64,000 nt of DNA, taken from NCBI GenBank assembly GCA_907165275.2, contig OU015666.1, forward strand, positions 4,742,001 through 4,806,000. Reading direction: 5' to 3'. Every line of letters begins with the position of its first letter. Position 1 is the stretch's first letter. The notes beneath the pieces were generated by a model, which was not told the origin of the DNA, searched no databases, and saw only the letters and a program-made list of their open reading frames with translations. Positions 35,647 through 48,969 of the stretch are shown piece after piece. The stretch is from Zygaena filipendulae. Lineage: Eukaryota > Arthropoda > Insecta > Lepidoptera > Zygaenidae. A program made the position numbers and the translations under genes.

Positions 35647-37019
35647 CCTGACAGTAACTAAGATGTACCAAAATGTTCTATGTGCTGTGTTGTTCTTCAT
35701 GAATAAATATTATCTATGTATATTTCTCTATTACAAAAGATATTATAAAGACTTCTTCTTTACCTATCTTGGTAAAAAAAAAATGTGTTTATAAATTATA
35801 CTTTTCCATTCAGAATAACGAGAATTCTTACTTGTTTAACCGTTTATATTACCATGCAATTCTTTTTGCGCAGTTTTTATTATTCTCCAATACCCACGCT
35901 TATACTCTAACCGATACCGACACCTCTATAATATATGGTAGCCCATACATATTTATTGAGCACAGGTGTTGTTCGGATATTGAATTTGGTAAATTAGTGT
36001 CACATACGGCATTATGCAAATACGTGAAGACAGAATGCATGTAAGTTCTGAACTTTCATAAGTACTCGTGATTTAGAGTATTGGGTAGCTAATAGAGCCC
36101 AGAAAGTAGAGAGTTAGTTGAAAATAAGGTAGGTAGGTACCAAGCCGCAAGCACTTTTACTATGCTGTAAGAAATGTTTTAAGGTGAATGGTTTGCTACC
36201 TACTAGTTTTTAACAATAACCATGCAATAACCTTTCTTTTCTTAACAACAGCCAAACTAGGCTTGTAAGATCATATTATAAGTACGTATTTGTTATTCCG
36301 TTATGAAATATTGACGTGACTGCGTTGTGCATGTATATTTATATTTTCGCCCGGGCATCCCTAAGTTTCGCGAGGCAAAGGGCAGCCGACTGAAATAAAT
36401 GACTTTTTCGCCATAATCCGACGCCGAAAGTTGTACAAACATGCAAGAGAATAATAAATCCCTGCTTTTTCCCCACGAAAACACTTTGTACATACTTACC
36501 TACTAGATAAAATGTAATATAATAGCATAACTACAGCTATATAATGTTTGCAATTTAATTTGCTCATTGTCAGTAAAAATATTCACAGCAACTGCGTATA
36601 TTTTTATTTCGAGTGCCGCCAAATAATACTGTGAAGCTTTAGTTTTGGAGGTAATGAGCCTTACACATCGTAACAAGCCTTTGTTCCAAATCGGATACAA
36701 CGATCGACCGACCGTAAAGGGTATTCTATCTCTAATTTAATTGAAGTTCAGTATCACGTTTCACGCTGTTGACGTGTGGGTATTCTAACAGCAGGTACGA
36801 AATTCTGCGCTGCCCTTAAGTCTTAAGTTATTGATTCATGTTGCAGACAAGTGAATATTAAATTATAACGTGAAAAAAACGTGCAAAAAAGAAGTTGCGA
36901 TGCAGTTGATTTTGTTAAAATTAAGTTATCGCAATTTGGTGATGCTTTTGAGTAGAGGTTTTATAGAGATCTATCTTTTGTTTATATTAGCACGACCATT
37001 TGTGAAGAAACTTGTTCTT
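35647..37019. other. No gene seen
   Basis: Sequence just upstream of the LINE truncation point. Frames at 35769 and 36293 have no recognisable domain. Confidence 0.45.
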
Positions 37020-37209
37020 AGTCTTACTGCCTTACTGAATGCGAATGTGAGTTTGTGTTTGTTCGTTTGTTACGGTTTAATGGCTCAAACTATCACCATG
37101 AAAATTTGCATACCTTATATACGTACAGATAAGGATCGGAGTACTTTTGTGTCGAAATTTCCGCGTGAATTCTAAAATTATTGCGGGTGAAATTTCGGGA
37201 TACAGCTAG
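37020..37209 (+). mobile_element. Helitron-like element, diverged
   Basis: GAATGCGAATGTGAGTTTGT, GGTTTAATGGCTCAAAC and TTGCGGGTGAAATTTCGGG with CTAG at 37206. Confidence 0.5.
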
Positions 37210-37234
37210 AGGTAGCTAGCTAAAGAGGTCAAGT

Positions 37235-37512
37235 TCTTACGTTCATAAGTTTGGATGTAAGGGGTAACTTCTGAAAATTCTGAACAGATTTTTTCACTGA
37301 TGGGAATCTACAGTACCCTGAATGATTTTTTATCTTTGAACTAAGAATTTATTTGGGTACACCGTAATTTTTGCAGGTGAAACCGCGGGGAGCTACGTAT
37401 TTGATGGAGAGTTACTTACTAGTAATTTATTCTTGGAACAGGAGATAGGATACTTTCAACCTCATCTAAAAAGAGTTCCTGCAGGAATCCAGAAATAAGC
37501 GCGGATGAAACC
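37235..37512 (+). repeat. Two degenerate Helitron-like 3' fragments
   Basis: First ends GCAGGTGAAACCGCGGGGAG near 37392; second has GAGTTCCTGCAGGAATCC and GCGGATGAAACCGC near 37512. Neither has a clear CTAG. Confidence 0.4.
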
Positions 37513-38194
37513 GCTAAGTTTATGAATTAAAACGCAATTACCGAACCTACATTTCGTATGACGTATCCGGGACTCGAATTTTAGATTAGGTATACATAAC
37601 TAATACTAATAAGAGAAAATCCTTACTAAACAAGGTGGAAAGTAGTCACAAAAAGCAGGTTAAATCCCCTACATAAGCGGACTTATTTATAACATGAGAC
37701 TGGCAGCTGTCTGCCCACACATATACAAAAGTATCTATATCGTATCAATATCTATACTTATATGGTGGAAAGTCTTATAAGGGAAATTGTTTTGATACTT
37801 TCTTTCACTCCACTGATTTCCTTAAGGGCGTCTTGATAGTTTACCCAAAGGTACGTCCAATGAATATTTTATTTCACCAGCAAATAATAGGTTTATTTAT
37901 ATACAGCTACTATAATATACATACTTACCTACCTATTATTAATCTGTCCATAACTCCATATACCTATATTACGTCTCTAACGTGATAGTATTTTGTTTTT
38001 CCTTTTGTTTGGGAGTGTTACGTGTTGTCTGTAATTACTAATTACCGTATTGGATTCACATAACAAAATTATAGTTATCAAATTACAACGTAGGTTAATG
38101 AATAAGGATGACGTGGTACGTAAATGTGTATACCTACCTAATTAGTTTCGAGGACAATATATTATTGGAATATTAATTTGTCATACTTAATTAA

Positions 38195-38370
38195 TCCTAT
38201 TGACATTATAAATGTGAAATTTTGAATGTTTGTTAGTCAATAACGCAAAAACGACTGAACGGATTTGAATGAAATTTAGAACACATTTAATTTCGATCGG
38301 TTGAGTAGTTAAGGCTAAAAACGTAACAAACAAACAAACTCACATGTGCATTTTGTAATATAAGTTAGGA
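38195..38370. mobile_element. Head-to-head chimera of two Helitron-like 5' ends
   Basis: Left half begins TCCTATTGACATTATAAATG and matches the 5' part of 32722-32936. Right half is inverted, ends TTAGGA, and matches the 5' part of the 33282 subfamily (GTAACAAACAAACAAAC). Lies between A and T. No hairpin or CTAG. Confidence 0.6.
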
Positions 38371-38403
38371 TTTATCATTTTACAGAATGTTAAATAATAA
38401 ATA

Positions 38404-38707
38404 TCTATATAATAAAAATGAATCGCCAAATGTGTTGCTAAGCGCATAACTTCCAAACGACTGCACCAAATTGGATAATTGTTTTTTTTTTGTGTTCGTC
38501 ATTGTCAGGACAAGGTTTATACAAAAAAGTTTGGAGTTCCCGCGGGAATTCCGAAACTCATGCGGATGAATCTCCAAAACGGTTGGACCAATATTGACGG
38601 GACTTTCATTGCTAATTAGCTGGTGTTATAAGGAATATATTAGGCTACTTTGGAGTTCCTGCGGGAATTCTGCAACTCACGCGTGTGAAACCGCGGGGCA
38701 TAGCTAG
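38404..38707 (+). mobile_element. Helitron-like element, TCTATATAATAAAAATG subfamily
   Basis: Between A and T. Starts TCTATATAATAAAAATGAAT with TGTGTTGCTAAGCGCATAAC. Two GGAGTTCC(C/T)GCGGGAATTC blocks are present (near 38532 and 38650). Ends CGTGTGAAACCGCGGGG...CTAG. 304 bp. Confidence 0.7.
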
Positions 38708-39133
38708 TAAATAATAAAAAAACCGTAGGTATAATATGAATGCACCCGACATAGGTACCCCACGGGAAATGAGCGACTGGATCCGACCCAACGTGGGTCC
38801 CACATTCAATTATAGTGATGGTATCACGCAATGTTACAATTACTATGCTAATCCGTCAATAGAGTGCGGCCGTTGCGCTGCGCTGTGCTGCAGTGTCATA
38901 GGGCGAAATACCCCCCTTTTTAATTAGCCCAAACTCAGAACTAGGTACCTTTTTGTGGTTATCTGACCAGAGAAAACTATGCTGCCCCATAAGTTTGTGT
39001 TTAGTAAATAAGTAAATCCAAAGAAGTAGGCACCTACCTATAAGGAATTTAGGTATCCAAGGTATCAGAAAATAAACAAAATTTTAACAACTGTAATAGG
39101 TAGCATATACCAAAATAGTATATTTCATTATAA

Positions 39134-39243
39134 GTGCGGAAAGCCTGTCATTGCAAAGAGTTCCGACAAATGTCTACCCGAGCCGAGGCGCAGCCGAAGG
39201 TGAGGGTTGACAGTCGGAACTAGTTGCAATGACGGTTCCGCAC
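39134..39243. repeat. 110-bp foldback element
   Basis: GTGCGGAA at 39134 pairs with TTCCGCAC at 39243. Inner pairs include CATTGCAA/TTGCAATG and AGTTCCGAC/GTCGGAACT. Apex CAGCCGAAGGTGAGGG is shared with 6420-6514. Confidence 0.6.
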
Positions 39244-39369
39244 GTGTACTGAACAACTATTTTTAATACAGTTACGAAAAAATTAAGCAATTTAATAAAA
39301 TATCAAAAACACAACAAACTCAACTAAGTTCCAACTGTGATCACGAGATGGCGCTAGTCGTATTAGTAA

Positions 39370-39389
39370 TGCGAAACCTACGTTTCGCA
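39370..39389. other. Perfect 8-bp hairpin
   Basis: TGCGAAAC-CTAC-GTTTCGCA. It lies between two facing copies of TATTTTTAATACAGT / ACTGTATTAAAAAT (39258 and 39538), so may be inside a larger foldback unit. Confidence 0.5.
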
Positions 39390-39997
39390 ATGCAAAAAGT
39401 GTGTCAAAGTCGTGTCGCCATTTTTGACAGTTGGCAAAGAGAACGCACGAGTTCGGGAAAGGTAAACAAAAAGCTCGAGTATGTAATAGCCCACATCCCG
39501 AACGCTAAACGTCCCTGCAATACGCCACTTTTTGAACAACTGTATTAAAAATTATATTACGTGCATTTTTGTCTTTCAGATTCAATCGGTATTTTTTATT
39601 TTGAACTTTTAGTGTAGGTAGTGCATTTTTGTGTTTTGAAGTTGGTTTAAATTTTTTTGTTAAAATTTTCGTTTCTATATGTATAGATGTACAGATATTG
39701 ATGTAGAGATGGATGGATATATAGATGTATAGATTATAACTACAGTCATAAATATCTCAAAAGGTAACGCTGCACTGCTTCCCTATTCATATCTACATAT
39801 TTCACATTCATTGGCATTGCCAATATAGGCTTCCAGCTAAAGTGGTCCGATTCGACATTATTGATATTTGACAAATAAAGTAATATATCAAACCACATTT
39901 GAGGGGTTGTTGAGAACATTATACGCATAATCTTCGGCGATAAGAAATGTGCACGGACGCCATTAGCGTTATTACGCGCAGCACAGGAAACCCATGC

Positions 39998-40075
39998 GAT
40001 GTTTTTATAACCGACTTCAAAAAGGAAGTGGTACTATGTTCGACTGTATGTAGTACGCTTTTTTACCCGATTCGT
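39998..40075 (+). repeat. Fragment of the ACCGACTTCAAAAAGG repeat
   Basis: TATAACCGACTTCAAAAAGG followed by TTCGACTGTATGTA, a sequence I recognise as a common dispersed insect repeat. Only the start is present. Confidence 0.45.
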
Positions 40076-41087
40076 TTATTAGGTTATAAACATATAACGA
40101 ACATGATAAAACCTTTTTAAAGATATGCATTTTTTTCTTTTGAATAGATTTTTCACGAAGTAAGAAACTGATCAATTCTTTTAAAAATGTTCTCATCAGT
40201 TTTCCTTAATAAATTTTCCTAAAGATTACAAACAATAAACTGTAGATTACGATATATTAAAGTAGAATACAAAATGTAGAGTGACTGTAACATAATTACT
40301 CTACAAGTACATTATATAAAGCATTGTGCAACAAATTGAGTACAATTTTAAAAATAATATAGGTACCCATACTTACCACATATTAATTTTGGAAATAATA
40401 TATTTTGTTAAAACAAAAATAAAATAGTTCACATGTTTCCTTTTTATGACATCAGTTGATACCGTTTCTTAGGTGAAAAAGGCTTTATAGGATTTTATCT
40501 GAGGTTAGAGTAACGATATTGCCAGAAACCAAAAAGAAACATTTCACATACCAATGTACGAATACATTTCGACATGGGTAAAAAGAACAGAGCATTAATA
40601 AGAATTGCGATCTCATATTCTCCTTGCGAGTTTCTGAATTAGCATTGCTAATGAGACGTCATATTGTACAGTTTTTGTTGTAATGCCTTTGCCCATTCCC
40701 TAATCATAAAACATTTAATGTCTTTCCGAATTTATTCCTCTTGCCTATCTTAATTAACAATGATAACGACCGTCTGAAATTAATTACTTTCCATAACTTG
40801 TTTGAGTTTGACAAGTGGATTCGCTTCACGATCCTTTCTCTTTGGAAACTATTTTATGCTATGCGAATTAAATTGTCAACAAAAGATTATCCCTACCTAT
40901 TTATTTTAGTGAAAACGCTAATTAGAGGTTGATCCGTTTTGAATAATCTACTATGTTTTAACAAAATACTGCGACCATAGATAACAAATTAATTGTAGCA
41001 GTTCAAAAAATCATATTCTATTATTAAAACGTATATGTTGATTGTGGTCGACTTTTTAATTGTTTTAAATCTATATTGAATATGTAT
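40076..41087. other. No gene seen
   Basis: AT-rich unique-looking DNA. Confidence 0.5.
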
Positions 41088-41215
41088 TTATTTATTCTTT
41101 CTTGCAAAAAAAGGTACAAATAGCGATCTTAATGCCTTGCGGCATTCTCTAACAGTTAACCATTGGGTTGACAGAGAGATAGAAGGGACGGCGCGCGGCG
41201 TGTGCAACCAACGGA
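41088..41215 (-). repeat. LINE 3' UTR and tail
   Basis: On the - strand the sequence ends AGAATAAATAAATAC. The + strand text TACAAATAGCGATCTTAATG and GCGGCATTCTCTAACAG is a LINE 3' UTR type frequent in Lepidoptera. Confidence 0.4.
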
Positions 41216-42854
41216 AAAATTGAAAAGATTAGTATTAAAGTAAATTAAAAAAACTAAAAATTGTTATAAACTAAAACACAAAGACTGAGCATAGAGATAA
41301 TTAATATATAAATATTACATAATATAAGAATACATACATAAATATTCTTGATATTAAAAAACCAACCAACCAAGAATGGGTACAATTGCTTTGAAAAATT
41401 TAGACTTTGAATACAATTTAGTATGTACAGACCGAATTTACCTAGTTATAGCAGAAGTTTTATAATATAAATATTGGAGCCTACATACCTGATAAAAATA
41501 GTATTTATAAGTACCAATTCGTCAGCAAAGATTTCATTTTATTGGCAAATTTCTAAGCAGTGTACGCTTTGTGTTTTGTGCATGCGTCTATCTCGCTCCG
41601 TTACATAAACGCCAATTGGTAGAATTTGGTCGGCATTTTACCACGGTTCACGCTCCATTGCAGGCGGAAATTACGTCGGGCCAAAGTATAGCCTTTTTGT
41701 ACATCACTTGTATACGATATCGATCGATATGTACACTTTTTTTACTTCCTTTCAAATGAACACTGCTTATTCTGAAATGCTTGTAAATAGATCGTTCTCT
41801 CACAATCACATTCTAAATGTAAATTATAAAGTTTATATTTGAATTAAGTATTGCAAAGAAAGAATTTACAATATTCTTTCCTTGTTATTTTAATCAGGCT
41901 AAAGATAATAAGAGGTTTAAGATATAATAGGTTATGTATCACAAAAGTTTAACAAGATAGAGCGTGTTCAGTCGAACAGTGTCGCAAAGCCTGTCACGTC
42001 TGAGCTCTATTTTCGCCTGTCACTTGCATCGCGCCCACATTGCAGAAAGGGGGGGATTCCATTGCTTTTATTATTTGCCCAAACCTTAATGCGTTTCATG
42101 TGTTCGGATCAACTGTATCCAACAAAAGTACGCTCCACTCTCAATTTAGTCGTGTCGAGTGTTTTTTTCACGAACCATCCCCTTATTATACGAACAATTA
42201 CTTGAGTTGGGTGAACACTAAAATTGTTTTCACTAAACTGTGTTGTTGATATCACTTTTCCACAGTAAGATAAATAGATGAATATGGATTTGTTTATTAC
42301 AGTTTATGTTAATGGGTTTTACACTGGAAATCCCAGAATTTCCTAACAGGATTCAAATAATGATACAGGTAGTGTGAATCAATCTGAAGTCCTCTTCAGT
42401 CCTCTGTAGAAATAGGAAATTTGAATCAGTATAAAACATATCTTCTAAAGAAGCCATTTGTCACAAGCCAGTTGCCAACATGTTTATTTAAAAAGATTTT
42501 GCGTTTGTATGTAAAAATAATTAAATCTTTGTATAGTATAATAAAAATTAAGTAAGTTTTTAATTAAAACTCTAAGTTTATTCTTTACAGGTATTTATGA
42601 CGAAATTAAATATATGTGGTGAAAACACTCTTTATAAGCCGAGTACGAAAAAAATCAAAATATAAAGCGCCGGCTAAAATCGCCGTACACAAAAAATCTT
42701 TTTGCCAAAGTGTGCCCCGGGGCTGTTCAGGTTCACTCCATTCCTTATCATGAGTTTAACAATACCTCTACATGGAAATGGCAATCTAAAAACTTATTTT
42801 AATCGCTTGGAGAATGTCTACAATAATTATTTGGAACAAAATATTATATTATAA
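41216..42854. other. No gene seen
   Basis: AT-rich; short frames at 41571 and 42040 are unsupported. Confidence 0.5.
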
Positions 42855-43015
42855 CTAGCTGTTCCCCGCTTTAATTTCGGAGTTCCCGTGAGAATTGCGG
42901 GAAAAGTACCCTTTTTCTTATGCAAAATTTCATGATTATCGGCTGAGTAGTTAAGGCGTGAAAAGAAAACAGATAGACAAATAGAGTGACTTTCGCTTTT
43001 AAAATATTAGTATGA
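42855..43015 (-). mobile_element. Helitron-like element
   Basis: CTAG at 42855; hairpin partly lost (CCCCGCTTTAATTTCGG). GAGTAGTTAAGGCGTGAAAA inside, and the 5' end complement AATATTAGTATGA at 43015. Confidence 0.6.
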
Positions 43016-45170
43016 AAGAAAAAACGCCTCCAAAATTAATTGCGGTGATTTTAAAAAGTGCTAATTTGCTAATGCTCTTTCTTACTGGCTCGCTGGCAGA
43101 ATCTTAACCACAGTCACTGATTTGATCTTTTCTGTTCTGACCCCCTAGCCAAATTGACATTCTATCATCTTCATCTATATACGTAATCCAAAGTAGTATC
43201 AGCCCGTAACATGGAAGTTCCGAGATCGCATTTCTATGGTCGTTGGTCACATCACGAAGTCGGCAACTTTTACAATGATAATAATGTCCTGCGATGAACT
43301 TTGTTCCGCCGAAACTTTTACATTAAGGATGTATAGTTTCGTGCGCAACTTATCCGAGGCACTTATAGTAGGTAGAGTCTTAAGGAACAAGGGTGACGAA
43401 AAATTTTATATTGTGTAAAATCTTTCAAGTTGTTTTATTACTAATATCCACTTTTGTTTTTTTTCTTATTTCTCCATTAGTACAACATAAAAGATTTTGA
43501 AAAAAAAAAAAACTACTTGAAACAAATTTTATATCTAGAAGTTTTAAACTTACTTACTAAACATCTTTTTCTCCTTATGGACTTTTGCATATAATGCATT
43601 TAGCCAGTTTTAATCAAAATAAATTCAAACGAGATTAACTATTAGCGTCCTTTTACGACTTGACCAATTATGCCCCTATAGATAGCAAAATCTTTCTCGG
43701 AACTCATGGAGGATACCAAAAAGTCAGCTCGAAAAGTTATATTTTTTTTAAATTATTGTTCTATTGCACCATAAACCACAATAAAATCGTTACTAACAAT
43801 TATTAGTTGCAACACGATAGTAAATGACGATACCGCCATCTTCGATTCTCTCCAAAACTCTAACTATTCTAACACCCTATAGCTTACAGTCGTAGTAGGG
43901 AAACTTAAACCTATGATTAAACACAATAAGAAACCAGAGAGCGAGTTACGGTTTTTAGAGACATCATTACAGAGATATTGCTTCATCGATATTTTTGAAG
44001 TAGCGTAAATAATTAGGTATTTCAATAATAACAAATTGATGAGATGCTCGCAAATCGATTTTTCGCCTTGATAAGCATGTTGAGGGTAAAATATGTATGT
44101 ATTAATAATATATTTTATATAATAGGTTTAAACATTTTTTTAACAATTGTATTTTTGATGAATTCACTAGAATCGAATTGTATTTAAATCTATTGTTCCA
44201 GTGGGCCCGTAAGGTTCTGATACGATAAATTTCCTCAACCCTAAAACGAGTGAAGACGATGTTCGAATCTCGGCGCGTATCTACGTAGTTTAAAAATGTA
44301 AAGCAGGGTTCAACGTCAGTGAGTACTGAAAGGCAGGAAATGCATTTGCAAATTAGATTTTCAACCCCCTATTGCCGTCGGCGTTATCGTGTCTTCGACC
44401 CACTTGCCTTTTAACCCTCCGGTCACAGGCAATGGTTTCGAATGCTTCTTTTCACCAATTACCTATTTCTTTTTGTGAACAAAACAGTACTGAAACCCAT
44501 TGAAGTAAATCCTTAAGATAAACAACTATGATGTTGTTAACATTGTTTATATCTAATTTAGTAATTTAGTTAAGTGAAATTAATGTGAATTATGTAAAAT
44601 TATTTATTTTACCATCACATTTGACCCTTAAACTTTGTAAGACTATTGTCTAATTAAAACAAATCTGAGGCTGATAGCATAATGTAAAATTCACATTTTT
44701 AAACGACTGAGTAATACTTGATGGATCGAAAAAAGCTTAGACACGCGATGCGCGCCCGTTTTCGATTTCATAAACCATCGCATCTCCCCCTTTCTATCCA
44801 TAAACAAGTATCTAGCTATAGAGTTCTGGCGGCCTGTGCGTCGTGAAAACAGGGGATGTTTAAAAATGGCGGTTACTTTTTCACACTCTATTGGTCAAGG
44901 AAATTGCTGCGGCGTTCGACGAGTCTACTGTCTACTTGGTTTATGTGACTACTGCGAACGGAGTCTCATTCGTGCCTGAAAACTGAAAACTGAAAGTTCA
45001 TGCGCTGACCAAGCTGATAGTAGTAATATAAATATTTATTTATACATATTTATACATATTTATAAACAATAAATATTTATTGTTTTGCCGATTGCGTTTT
45101 TTGTGCATAAAATATGAAACAAACATATGGATAGATTTCTTTAAATACTGCTCCTGGTAATATCTTAATA
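43016..45170. other. No gene seen
   Basis: A CpG-richer patch lies at 44745-44935 (ACACGCGATGCGCGCCCG, AAATGGCGGTTAC). A GTTCGAATCTC at 44261 resembles a pol III B box but lacks a matching A box. Confidence 0.4.
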
Positions 45171-45454
45171 TCTAATATATATAAATCACGTGTCACGTTG
45201 TTTGTCCGCGATGGACCCCGAAACTGCTGAACAGATTTTGATAAAATTTTGGGATCATTCATAAAATGGTCCTACTTAAAAGATAGGATAGTTTTTATCC
45301 CGGAATTCCCGCGGGAACTCCGGAATTAATGCGGGGAACAGCTAATCACCGTAAACTACTGTCATGGGTACAAATAAGGACGTAGAGTATTTTTTTCCCG
45401 GAATTCCCGCGGGAACTCCGAAATTACCGCGGAGAAATCGCGCGGGACAGCTAG
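45171..45454 (+). mobile_element. Helitron-like element with tandem 3' ends
   Basis: Between A and T. Starts TCTAATATATATAAATCACG with a CGTTGTTTGTCCGCGATGG region. A first 3' end (GCGGGGAACAGCTAA, about 45333-45346) is followed by a second 3' module with CCCGGAATTCCCGCGGGAAC and CTAG at 45451. Same subfamily as 50059-50288, opposite orientation. Confidence 0.68.
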
Positions 45455-45892
45455 TTTTATTATAAAATTTATTATTGAAGTAATATCTACATGGGAGACA
45501 TTGCTTCGTGCTTACCCACTTGCCGTTCTTACAGTATCGTTTTCATCTATGATAGATAGTTATTAGAAAATCTGACTTATTTACGACTGATGATTATTAA
45601 GTTTAAAAGTTTAAAAGCGAAATTAATATTTTTTGGTCAAAATATACAGCAAAAATAATAATTGAAGTTAGCATTGTATTCTCAAGCGTAGAAACGTAAA
45701 ATGGTCTGTTTAATTGGTTTATATTTACCGAAATATTATGGCGAAGGACTGAGTGAGAAAAAATTGCAGGTCAATTATGTACAAGATATCATTATCTGCC
45801 AAAGGTAACGGCGTCGGATCTAATTGGCCAGCGAGCGAATAGGACGAGACTCGAGAGCGTATCTCATTTTACAATTAATTACACATGTTAAT

Positions 45893-45980
45893 CTAAAGGT
45901 AAGGTAAGGTAAATAAAGCCATTGAGGGTAAAGTAAAAGCGAAAAGTAAAAATAATACAGTAAATAAAGCAAATGGTAAA
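45893..45980. repeat. AAGGT/AAAGT simple-repeat stretch
   Basis: GGTAAGGTAAGGTAAATAAAG followed by loosely repeated AAAGTAAAAG units. Could be a LINE tail but orientation is not clear. Confidence 0.4.
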
Positions 45981-47204
45981 GGGTATAGGTTTGTTTTAGT
46001 TCCATATAAAAGTCATTTCAAAAAGAGTCTTCGAAACCATCTGCCACAAATTTCAATTTTACATCAACACTATAGAAACTTGATTTATCGAAAAAAAAAA
46101 GCATAGATTACAATTTTGTGGTTCTCTTTTTGAAGATAAAACAAAAGCAAAAAAAATTGTTTTATCTACAATGAATAAGTAAGCCGAATTTCTAAAAAAT
46201 GCTTTCTCATACACCACACCCTATTCACGTACCTACTCAATAACTAGTTTTCTCTATAAATCAGACTTCATTAATTACTCAGGACTACTACGAGTGCTTT
46301 ACTTACTACTTAACGACTTATACTATTTTTTACTATTAGATAATAGGAAGAATACAAACTCGAAAGAGCTTAAATGTGCGCTGTAATAACCAACGGTATA
46401 TTGTAACTTTTAATGATTAATAAATATAAAAAAGGTACAAAAGTAAATTCAGTATAAACACATTTAGGATTCTATATTTTATCTAATATGCATTTGATAA
46501 AATCAAATAATTTTTTTTGCTGCTGAAAAGCGGCAAATGCAGATAGATGACGATAGAATTCACCCCTTACAAGTTCAATGACCAGCTAACCGGCAAATTC
46601 AAACAAATGAAGTCGTGTTAACGAGGGCCATCGGGAGAGGCTGGCGGGGGTGCAGAAGGGGGAGAGGGATGGACAAGGAACAGGGAAGATCCAGGGGGTC
46701 CGAGATTGCGGAATCAGCAATGAGTGCACGGGTAACTGCAGGCAATCTGTACGAACGGCCCGACCTCCGTTGATTTATATCGGCCAAGATTATACTAATC
46801 CTAGATGCGATATTGCATCTACGTTAGGCTAGATATTTCGGTGTGTTAAACTGGATTCAACATAGAGACCTATTAATATTGTACGAGTAAGCAATAGGTG
46901 TTATTTGCGGGTTCGGCCACGATCCAGAACATGCTATAGGTATGAGTCCTTCCTTCTCCTCTCTCCTTGGGTCATCTCAGTTTATTCTTTATTTACTTTC
47001 AGTTTTTCAAAATTCCTTCTTTTTCCATAATTAAATTATGGAAAGATTCTGACTATGTTACGTATACATACGGTGGCGCCTTAATTACCATTCATGAACT
47101 TATGGTTTACATTTTATATTGTATGCTTGTAACTTTGAAGAGAGCAAAGAGTTTCTCGCTCGTCTCTTCTCACGGGAAATCTGCCTTTCGAGCGAGCGGT
47201 AAAT
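45981..47204. other. No gene seen; purine-rich patch
   Basis: 46620-46705 is a G/A-rich strand (GCAGAAGGGGGAGAGGGATG). A 7-bp hairpin TAGATGC-GATATT-GCATCTA lies at 46802-46821. Confidence 0.4.
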
Positions 47205-47281
47205 GCAAAAAATGTAATACGGGAAATTCCCGTGGAAGCTCCGAAATTAATGCAAGTGAAAATGCGGGGAATAGCGATAGT
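47205..47281 (+). repeat. Helitron-like 3' fragment
   Basis: GGGAAATTCCCGTGGAAGC, AAGTGAAAATGCGGGGAATA, then GCGATAG. The CTAG is lost. Confidence 0.4.
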
Positions 47282-47362
47282 TAATTATATTAGTGGGTTG
47301 TGTAAAAGTGTCGTTGTTTATTCCAAAATTCACGCATATCAAGGAGGAGGAAGAACTACATA

Positions 47363-47655
47363 TCTATAATAAAAGAGTAGAATCCGCAATTCTGTACATT
47401 GAATATTTTTACCTAAAATTGAGAGGGGTGGTAAAAGAAGAGTAACCAAGCAGAACAAAAGTTTTTAAATTCTGTTCTGTCTGTCTGTCTGTCTGTTCGC
47501 GATAATCTCCACATCTATTGGCATGCAGTTTTCACAGGTAGATTAAGCTTAGTCTGGAGCTACATATAGGGTTTGTTTCATTTAAATCGGATGTCGGAAA
47601 AAAAAGTTGTTATATAAAAACGTTTCACGCGGATGAAACCGCGGGGCACGACTAG
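47363..47655 (+). mobile_element. Helitron-like element, second subfamily (complete)
   Basis: Between A and T. Starts TCTATAATAAAAGAGTAGAA, carries a CTGT microsatellite at 47476-47497 and the hairpin GCGGATGAAACCGC, and ends CTAG. 293 bp; partner of 565-764. Confidence 0.7.
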
Positions 47656-48462
47656 TTATGAAATATTTGAAAACTTATTAAATTTTCTTTGTTTATTACC
47701 GTGTCTATAAAATCATCTCTTTTGGTTTTAAGTTAAAATATCTCTGTTCTTTCCTCGTAATCTGCCAGCGAGTAAGCACTATAGCAACCGAAACGTATGG
47801 GCTTCTATCACCCTACCACTACCGAACGGTGGGAGTTCTACCCGTAACGCGATAGAATTGCAACCGGAATTCTAAACTCGTGAAGCAACAGGACGCAAAC
47901 CGATTTCTGTTAGGTACTGAACTATTTGTATCAGGTTACGATCTTCACCGTGGAAATTACTGCATACGAATAAGATTAATTTTGAAACAAATTAAGCGAT
48001 TCGATTACAAGTATAAAAAAAGACTAATAAAAATTTTACGTCCATCATAATAAATGCCCTATAAGTCAACTCAAAATAGGCACAAAATTGCTCAATTGAA
48101 AATTAAATTAAAGATTTAACCCTCATTTGAGGTGATATGATGGTATTAAATTAGATGTGAACATCAATGAGGTGCTTGCGAATTCAGTGCACACTGGCAC
48201 ATCAGACGGCAGGCGGAGGGGCGGGAAAAAAAAAAGAAACACGACTCAAATATGTCGTCGGAATATTAAAAAGCAAAATACTGAATTATGCAGCGAACGA
48301 CTCGCAAATGGCATAAGAGTGTAAGACGATTGGTAGAGCTTTTTGCAAACCATTAGTGCTGGTAAGGTTTAGTTCAATCATATTTCTACGCCCACAAGTC
48401 AAATTTTTATTTCTTTAGCATAAAAACACTAATTTGATTACGACTAAACTTAACAAAATCTA

Positions 48463-48620
48463 ATCAAATCAAATCAAATCAAATCAAATATTCTTTATTG
48501 TCGCCAAAAACATAAATATAAAAAAATACATGGTGGAAAATACAGGCAACAAAGGGCAGCCTTATTGCTTAAAATCAATTTCTTCCAGGCAACAATATGC
48601 GCTCTCGGAAATTCTCAAAT
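48463..48620 (-). repeat. LINE 3' tail with GATTT repeat
   Basis: On + a run of AATCA units precedes TATTCTTTATTGTCGCC; on - this reads CAATAAAGAATA then the repeat tail. The adjacent 120 bases look like LINE 3' UTR. Confidence 0.45.
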
Positions 48621-48969
48621 GCAAAATGTCCTTATTTCTAGTCCTTAACGTATTCTTTCGGTGTATAAAATTTAAACCAAATCTATTCAGCTGATTTATA
48701 CGTTAGATTAGTAGATACAATTAATAGAGGTTACCCTTTGAACGTCAGTGCGAAAGGACCAAAATTCTTTAGAGTAAGTAAAATTTAAGAGGGTACTATT
48801 CCGAGGGATAATCCATGGATTAGTGTGATGAAAAACTAGGATTCGAACGTTTCAGATCCATTTCAAGACCATATTTTTTCATATAGTTAAAACTTAGGGT
48901 TGTTTTTTGTTGTTTGTATTATTTTTGGTTTTTTATATATTAATTGTAATAAACATAATAAATAAATAA

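Noticed and set aside
44200..44290. GTTCGAATCTC resembling a tRNA or SINE B box
   Set aside because: No A box at the right distance and no cloverleaf can be drawn.
48825..48860. GGATTCGAAC, a B-box complement
   Set aside because: No A box or tRNA fold nearby.
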